A DNA stretch of 64,000 nucleotides. It comes from Polytrichum commune. Lineage: Eukaryota > Streptophyta > Polytrichopsida > Polytrichales > Polytrichaceae. The position numbers were made by a program, and so were the translations under genes. Shown in pieces: positions 57,427 to 64,000 of the stretch; within the stretch, counting starts at the first letter, position 1; each line of letters opens with the position of its first letter. Below the pieces are notes generated by a model. That model was not told the DNA's origin, did not search any database, and saw only the letters and a program-made list of their open reading frames with translations. The DNA lies in the NCBI GenBank assembly GCA_950295325.1, contig OX485806.1:8430001-8494000 (forward strand), in the 5' to 3' direction.

Positions 57427-57926
57427 GGGCCACTTCACACACGAGACTGAGAGCCCGTGACCATTATACGTCAAGCACTCTCATTGGTGGAAAAGGCGGA
57501 GCTGGTCCAAGTTCGCTTCACACTATGCTTGAGGGACCAACGGAGTATGTGAATGTAAGATGGATGTAAAGTCTACATGGACTTCTACATGGCATCGAAT
57601 GGATTATGTTTCATGGTCACTTGAACTATTTTCAAAAACCACCTCTTGGAGATAGGCCTAACACAAAACCGGGAGATCATGGCACTCCGAATGCTCAAAA
57701 CCGTTGATTTATTCTATTTTATTATGTGTGAAGATGTGCATGAATAGAAATTCATTGAAATAGCATTTGATTGAGGGCTCGGTCACATATGACTTCGCAC
57801 TACACTTGAGGGTCCATGACCACACTACATGATTTTGGAGGTGTGTTGGGACGGCCTTTGGACACTTTTCTTTTGGGCTCTCACAATTTCATGGTCACGG
57901 CTCTTGGCTCGTGTGTGAAGTGGCCC
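57427..57926 (-). mobile_element. Tourist-like MITE, family A, copy 5 (500 bp, reverse), in the PBB upstream region
   Basis: It is the reverse complement of copies 1-4. The flanking direct repeat is TCA (57424-57426 and 57927-57929). Its right boundary is 268 bp from the PBB start codon. Confidence 0.9.
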
Positions 57927-57929
57927 TCA

Positions 57930-58194
57930 AATGTCGACTGCATTTATCGACGAATGATAATCTGAATCAACGTTCATCTACAGTCTCTCGTCGGGTCCTG
58001 GCCTGTCGTCTCCTCCAAGAAAGAAAACTACGGGGGACAGGGACGACCCATTCGGCCATTCTTCAACTCCATTGCAATCGCGGGTGCCAGCTTTATCGAT
58101 TGAGCCGGATCAATTGCTTCCGATCTATTGTTTGCCTGCAACTGTGGTGATCGATTTTTAAACTCACAATCCACAACATCGCGAGTGAGACATC
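57930..58194 (+). promoter_or_regulatory. Proximal promoter and 5' UTR of PBB
   Basis: This 265-bp stretch between the MITE and the ATG is the only non-transposon upstream sequence next to the gene. It is moderately GC-rich and includes CCATTCGGCCATTC and ATCGATT words. No TATA box can be assigned. Confidence 0.45.
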
Positions 58195-61100
58195 ATGGCC
58201 AAGAGTGTCATTGAGGTCCCGCCCAAGGGGGGTTTCAGCTTCGACCTGTGTCGCCGAAATGCGCTTTTGGAGAAGCAGGGCGCCAAAATGCCCAAGTTCC
58301 GCAAGACAGGAACCACAATCGTCGGCCTCATCTTTAAGGTTCTTCCCACAGTCTCCCGCAATTTGATTTCGTAAGGAGGCAAATCCTATTGAAATCTGGA
58401 ATTAGGGTTGGTGTCTACGGACGGTTGTAGAAGATTCGCAATGGATGTATGTGTTTTTGTTGGAGAGCATATTAGGTTAGGAGCATATGTAATCGAATTA
58501 GTTTTCGTTGTTGGCTATGGTGCTGAGGATTTGCAAATGGTGGTGATGTGGGATGAATGGTTTCTAGGATGGTGTGATATTGGGAGCAGATACAAGAGCA
58601 ACCGAGGGTGATATTGTGTGCGATAAAAATTGTGAGAAGATTCATTACCTAGCACCAAACATCTCATGCTGTGGGGCTGGTACAGCTGCAGATACTGAAA
58701 ACGTGACAGGTTTGTTCGTACATGGGGATTTCCCTTCTATTGTACCTATTAGCCTTTTGCTTATTCTGTTGCAAATTTCGTCAGGTGTGAGTGCTTATCT
58801 ATCTCAAGGTCCGTGTACCAAGGAGATAGGGAACACAAAGAGTGATGCTCAACTCATGTAAGGTTGCTTCAGGTGTACCCATTCATGTGCACTTTTGCCC
58901 TGTATCGGTAGCTGATATGGCCACGGATATTCGGGTTTCCATGTCATAGACAGGGTTGCTTATTAGTTCCCCTGCACCTGATCGATAGATCAATCAAATG
59001 TATGTTTAGGGTTTGGCTGTGTTTTTCCTCTAATTTGGACTGTAATCTGGTTCTTCATGCGAATTTCCGTCCTATTGTATCCAACTAGTTTGGCCCTGTG
59101 CCATCCCAGCCAGTTGCACCTGTGCATACGAACCAATGTCATGAGCTATCCCTGCATCGTCCGCTCAACATGCAGTCGATGACAACTGCCCGTTTTGGAA
59201 CTTTGGAACGGCAGCTGTGTCAACGCCCATGCGCCCTCACTGTTTTAAAGTTCCAAGATGCATAGTAAATAGACTCCTACCTATTCTGTTGCAAAGCCTT
59301 TCAGATGTCACTGCTTATCTATCCCAACGGCCAGGTTCCAAGGGGATTGGCAAATAGGGTAGACAAAGATTGATGCTCAACACTGTATGCTAGCAGTGGC
59401 AAGGGGGTAACGGGGTGAATATCTATCAAAAACTGTCCAGTTTCTTGGCATTACCTGTAGCCCCTGTAGGGTTGTTCTGGGTGTTGCCGTCCATGTGCGC
59501 CTGTGCGTTACATCAGTAACTGATATGGCCATAATTATTTAGGTTTCCGTTTTATAGACAGGGTTGCTTATTCCCCTCCACACCATTGATAGATCAGTCA
59601 ATATTCATTTAGGGTTTGGCTGTGTGTTTTTTTCTGTAATTTGGAAACCAATTACTGAAATCTCTCAAGTTGGACATTCAAAACAGATATGGTTAGTTCT
59701 CAGCTGGCATTGCATCGGTATGCTACTGCGCGGGACTCACGGGTTGTGACAGCTTTGACAATGCTTAAGTCTCATCTTTTCAGGTATGGTCTTTCTCTCT
59801 TATACATTCCTGCTTACATTGTGTCTCTGTTTGTCAATATGTCAATATCAAGTGGATTTAATTCCTTCTCAAGAAGATCTTGCAAAGTATATTAGCTCCC
59901 TTTTTCATTCACCTTGTTGACAATGTGCTACACTAAATATGATATTTAGTGTCACCAATTCTAATTGTCTTGCTCAATATTAATTGTAAACTGTGGTATA
60001 GTGTCACCAACACTAAATGTTAACCCGACATTATTTGTCATTCCTTGTAAATTTTTTGGGGGATTATAGATATACAGTGTTGCGATTACTGTCACTTACC
60101 AAGTTCTTTATCATCCAAATTTAAATCATCCATAACTATATTTCTCACAAGTTGCTGACAAGAGAATGTAGGGTTTTGGCCAATGGATGAAGTCATCCAT
60201 CATCCATGACAGTAATTGTTCACTTATTCATAAGGTGTCATCCAAAAAGTTACCATATTGACATAAAGTATCATGACAGTAAATGTCATATTTAATGTAG
60301 TTGTTCCTCGTTCTCCTTGTATGTTCAGGTGTTACTGGATAGGTGCTAAGTGATGTGTCTTGTAAGACTTAGTAGTTGGAAGTCAGTTGGAATTAGTGAT
60401 GTGTCTTGTGAGACCTTGTAGCTGGAAAGTCAGTTGGAAATAACAGGAATTGGATTGCTTATGTCAGGTACCAAGGTGCAGTAAGCGCAGCACTAGTTCT
60501 TGGAGGAGTTGATGTTACTGGACCTCACTTGCATGCTGTAAGGACTTTGACCATGCTGAAATCTGCTATATACACTTAATACTCAGTGCAATGTCATTAT
60601 GTTTGCTTTTAGCTCTGTTGAATTTGTAAATCTGAGTGTTGTATAGCCCTAGTAAAATATGCCATCAGATTATGATGGAGAAATTCGGATATTGTGGAGT
60701 GATTGTGCTTGGTGTCATTGGCTTGGTCTGGCATTTCACACATGAAGTGACATTGATGAAAGTGATAGATATATGTAAATAAGTGCTGGGATTTCTCCAG
60801 TTAGAAATATGATGATAGATTTGAGATGCAGACATGTATATCTTATATATCCACTCCCTTCTCATATGCCAGACAGGTGGCTTATTAGTTTGTAGTGATT
60901 CTTGTGCGTAAGGTTCTGAAAATAAAGCACACATGTCAGATGCATGAACTTCACGTAGAGCCTGTTTGTTTGAATCCTCTGCATCAGGCTTCATTTGCAT
61001 GTATTAAAGTGGTGACAGTGTAGCATTACACTAAAGTATTGATGTTAGCACTACCTTCTTCGTTTGAAGAATTGTACAACAGTTGCTAAGAGTATACTGC

Positions 61101-62179
61101 AAATGTTGTTGAAATGAACAAATTTGGCATTATTGGGCATATTGTGCAGGTTTACCCACATGGGTCAACAGATACTCTGCCATTTGCCACAATGGGTTCT
61201 GGTTCACTTGCTGCTATGGCTGTCTTTGAGTCCAGATACAAGGAGGACTTAACGGTAAGTTGTCTTAATCTTCCACATTTGCCTAGAGGTCTGAAATTAT
61301 ATGCCTGTGTACTTTGATTGGAGGACCTATATAAAATGATCACTTGTATGCTCAAGACCCTGCATTCCGTGTGCCACTGACTTTTCTGTCTGTTATTTTA
61401 CAGAAAGAGGAGGGTATGGCCATCGTATCGGCTGCAATTTGTGCTGGTATATTTAATGACTTGGGAAGTGGTAGCAATGTGGATCTGTGCATCATCACTA
61501 AGGTGAGGTCCATCTGTCCTCCTCCATGATACTCAACCTAATATTGTCCACCATTCTAAATGGAGCCTTGAGGAAATGTTGAATGCGTGATTGAGGATTT
61601 TGTCATGTTCTGAACCTACAGGAGGGAAAGGAATACCTGCGCAATTATCAGCAGCCCAACCCTCGTAGCTACACCCGCTCTAAGGGCTACGACTTCCAAA
61701 ATGGACATACTGGTATGTACTGTGTTGCTCACCATTTGGGACTTTCACTTTTAGCTTTGGTAAGGTTTTGAGTTAGTTGTGGACAATTTGAAAGCATTAG
61801 TCTTCAAGGGCAAGTGAAGTGTTTTGTTTTATAACATGTAACTGAGGGGTAATAGTAAAAACCTGCCTTTCATAGGTTGGTTGCTTCTTCATCCCAATTT
61901 AAGCTCACTAGATTAATTGGGTTCCTCTGACTCCTCAGGCTCTACAACAGTAATTAGTGTTCTACCCCTCGGTACTTGTTGTGAATATTCACCCTCAAGT
62001 GAAGCCTTTCTGGGCTTACCAGTTGTAATTTAGGTTTTCTTGTAGATGTTTGTAATTGCAGTTACATCAGTTTCTGATGAGCCATTGTTGATATTCTGGC
62101 AGCTGTTTTATCAACAAAAATCACGCCCATAAGAGAACAGGTCCATGTTTTGGAGGGCGATGCAATGGAAGAGGAGTAG
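58195..62179 (+). CDS. PBB: 20S proteasome subunit beta type-7 / beta2 (8 exons, 274 aa)
   Basis: Exons: 58195-58338, 58568-58709, 59687-59783, 60468-60537, 61150-61254, 61404-61502, 61622-61712, 62103-62179; GT-AG throughout. The propeptide ends at Gly39 and maturation would expose Thr40 ([11 protein letters not shown]), the N-terminal nucleophile. With Thr40 as position 1, Asp56 is D17 (GADTRATEG) and Lys72 is K33 (KNCEKIHY), completing the catalytic set. Also present are [64 protein letters not shown] and the beta2-specific C-terminal arm ending DAMEEE. This is the trypsin-like beta subunit of the 20S core. Length matches plant PBB (about 273 aa). The ATG (gacatcATGGCC) is the first of this frame. 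A Tourist-like element ends 268 bp upstream, so the promoter is short or TE-bounded. Intron 2 has an internal duplication and intron 3 a MITE. Confidence 0.97.
58757..59645 (+). repeat. Segmental duplication inside PBB intron 2
   Basis: Two diverged copies lie in intron 2 (58710-59686). 'tattctgttgcaaa', 'tgcttatctat', 'atgctcaac', 'ctgatatggcca', 'agacagggttgctta' and 'tttagggtttggctgtg' occur in the first (about 58757-59040) and again in the second (about 59279-59645). Offsets run from about 520 to 610 bp. A linker near 59160-59270 resembles 25445-25555. Confidence 0.75.
59928..60300 (-). mobile_element. MITE family D, copy 3 (reverse), in PBB intron 3
   Basis: It begins CTACACTAAATATGATATTT and ends CATATTTAATGTAG, the reverse of 42200-42586. 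Intron 3 (59784-60467) stays GT-AG. Confidence 0.75.
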
Positions 62180-63511
62180 TGCTCAAAATTTGTGCAGTGT
62201 AGGATATTTTCTCGTCATCCATATCAGCTATGTTGATGATGCAAGGTTGTTAGAGCACTTTGCATTTTGGCCATTATAAATACTTCCCAAGCTTGCACTT
62301 ACCGTGCATATCTCTAATGGTCCCTTGAAAAAACTGCTAAGTAACTTTGTAAGCTTGAGATGTTGCATTCAGCTGGGAAAAGAATTCAACTCTTTCAAAT
62401 AACACAGCCTCCTCAAACGACAGTATTTTCCTATGCCTAGGCTTTGTTTTGTTTAAAGCTCTCTGGATGACTGCCATCCTCAGGCAAGATGCATTTATTG
62501 CTTGGAGAGCAGATTGTCTTGTTAATATCCGCCAAAATGATACCAAAAGTTTTGCAAATGGAATTAGATAGTCACCTTATCAGTCTGCTTCTCTAAATTG
62601 CAGAGTCTAAGTTAGTTTACTTCGTTTTCCTATTTAACCCAATGTAAGGAGACTATAAGGAGACTATCTGCACATTTATGAGCCTCATGTGGTGTATCAC
62701 TCTTAATTAGAAACCTATATTTGAGTGGTATATGGACACAAAGAAGACCTGAGATTGGACTTTTGTGCACACATATAGTAACCATTCTAAAATTCAATAA
62801 GGAACACAGTTGGGAGGGTCTGTGGTATTCATTATGACTTTAGTGTTGCAAACCTGATTTTGAACCTTGAAATGACAATCTTGTGATTTGCAATTACTAA
62901 CTGGATGAGGTAATTTCAATTCCAATCCAATCCAACTTACTGTATCTTGTCCCAAAGAGTTAGGGGATGGGTGACAATTGTGCAGTTTTCCTTCTTTTTT
63001 GAAGCCCATTGCAAAAATTGCCTAATGCTATCTCCACTGGATATGTTGATGGCTTCTTGGTGTATCTGGGGGCCATGGCATAATCATGGAGATGAATCCT
63101 CTTGGTCATTTGCAAATGATCTCCATGGGCTTTCATCATGCGTCTTCATGTCTTTTTCAATGCCTTCAAAAGCCCATGCACACTTCCCGGTCAATGAATG
63201 CAGACATGGTCCGGAGTTGTAGAGGTGTTATCAGAATCATACGCTTAAGAGTATGATAGCTGCAGTGAGCACTTCATAGTTTTCATTTGAAGTTCTTCAG
63301 TGCAATTCATTTGTTTTTAAAGCAATGTCAGTGGTACACTAAACAGTCATGATATTGTGGGCAACAGTAGTCCACATGATATGAATTAATGTGGGTCATA
63401 TTAATTTTGTTCCCATGCCAAATTTTTAGTTTAAAATTCGTGTGGGTAATGTTGATTGTTTTCCTACAAAATTGATGTAATTTTATTTTATGCTACATTT
63501 GTCCCACACCT
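62180..63511. other. 3' region of PBB and intergenic repeat
   Basis: It contains the PBB 3' UTR and then a plus-sense family E copy (about 62700-62960). No further gene is supported. Confidence 0.45.
62700..62960 (+). repeat. Dispersed repeat family E copy
   Basis: It has 'agaaacctatatttgagtgg', 'accattctaaaattcaataa', 'cttgaaatgacaatctt' and 'aactggatgaggtaa', in the same order as 49535-49915. Confidence 0.6.
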
Positions 63512-63576
63512 AACCGGCTGGACTTGGAAACACTGAGATTTTGACTAATTAAGCTTATGCCCAAAAATCTCCCTTT
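63512..63576 (+). mobile_element. Family B element, right-end fragment (copy 7)
   Basis: Only the last about 60 bp are present: 'aaccggctggacttggaaac' to 'cccaaaaatctccc'. Confidence 0.5.
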
Positions 63577-63589
63577 CTAAGCTTATGCC

Positions 63590-63864
63590 CATTCTAAGAT
63601 ATCTCATTGGTTGAAAAGGTTGAGACCATTCAAGTTCACATTACACTAGAAGGTGAAGGCCCAAAGAAATTATCATGGGATGAAAAGCCTACATGGATGA
63701 TTATGGATAATGTTTCAAGGTCTACCAGAATTTGTGTCAAACCCACCTCCAAGTGGTAGGCTTGACGCAAATTCCAGCTGACCATGTCAGTGGTATAGCC
63801 TTTGGATGAGAATCAAGGGCCCAAGTACATGGTCATGGCCCTTGGCTCATGTGTGAAGTGGCCC
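63590..63864 (-). mobile_element. Degraded family A relative (reverse)
   Basis: It ends 'cttggctcatgtgtgaagtggccc' followed by TAA and has a family A-like interior ('cctacatgg', 'acccacctccaag'). It is shorter, and the left end is lost next to the family B fragment. Confidence 0.6.
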
Positions 63865-64000
63865 TAAGTGGGGTTGGAAGTCTTGCTTCACTTGCAGATG
63901 TCAAGTCTACATGGACCGGTGCCAATGTTGTGTATGTGTGGAGAGACCCTCCTAAGAGAGTGTTCACACGTTATCAATAGCGACCCTTTAAACCCTTCCT

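Overview
This is nuclear DNA from a land plant. Four protein-coding genes with canonical GT-AG introns can be assembled exon by exon, and the phase carries across every junction. All four proteins have clear plant-type relatives. The rest is dense with small non-autonomous DNA transposons and other dispersed repeats. I cannot tell the lineage (flowering, fern, lycophyte or bryophyte) from this window. No rRNA, tRNA, CRISPR, bacterial or viral gene was seen.

Layout. 1-17000: gene-free repeats (Tourist-like, Stowaway-like and other inverted-repeat elements, plus a high-copy dispersed family called E here). 17050-22386: plus-strand gene for a 517-residue protein with a USP-like (adenine nucleotide alpha hydrolase-like) domain and no kinase domain. 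22400-36300: repeats, including a TA-target element nested in another MITE, an element with an 8-bp target duplication, and a Mutator-like element with two 494/495-bp inverted arms. 36308-41229: plus-strand MOSC/mARC-type molybdoenzyme gene, 11 exons, 331 aa. 44043-52813: minus-strand NSUN6-like RNA cytosine-5 methyltransferase gene, 12 exons, 637 aa. 52814-58194: repeats. 58195-62179: plus-strand 20S proteasome beta-2 (PBB) gene, 8 exons, 274 aa. 62180-64000: repeats.

The four genes are ordinary, separate transcription units and share no pathway. What stands out is what surrounds and fills them. Each gene has at least one intron holding a degenerate direct-repeat series with units of about 280-610 bp and no visible coding content. 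Transposons lie in the introns or promoter of every gene. Many elements still show recognisable terminal repeats and target duplications, so the insertion history can be read directly.
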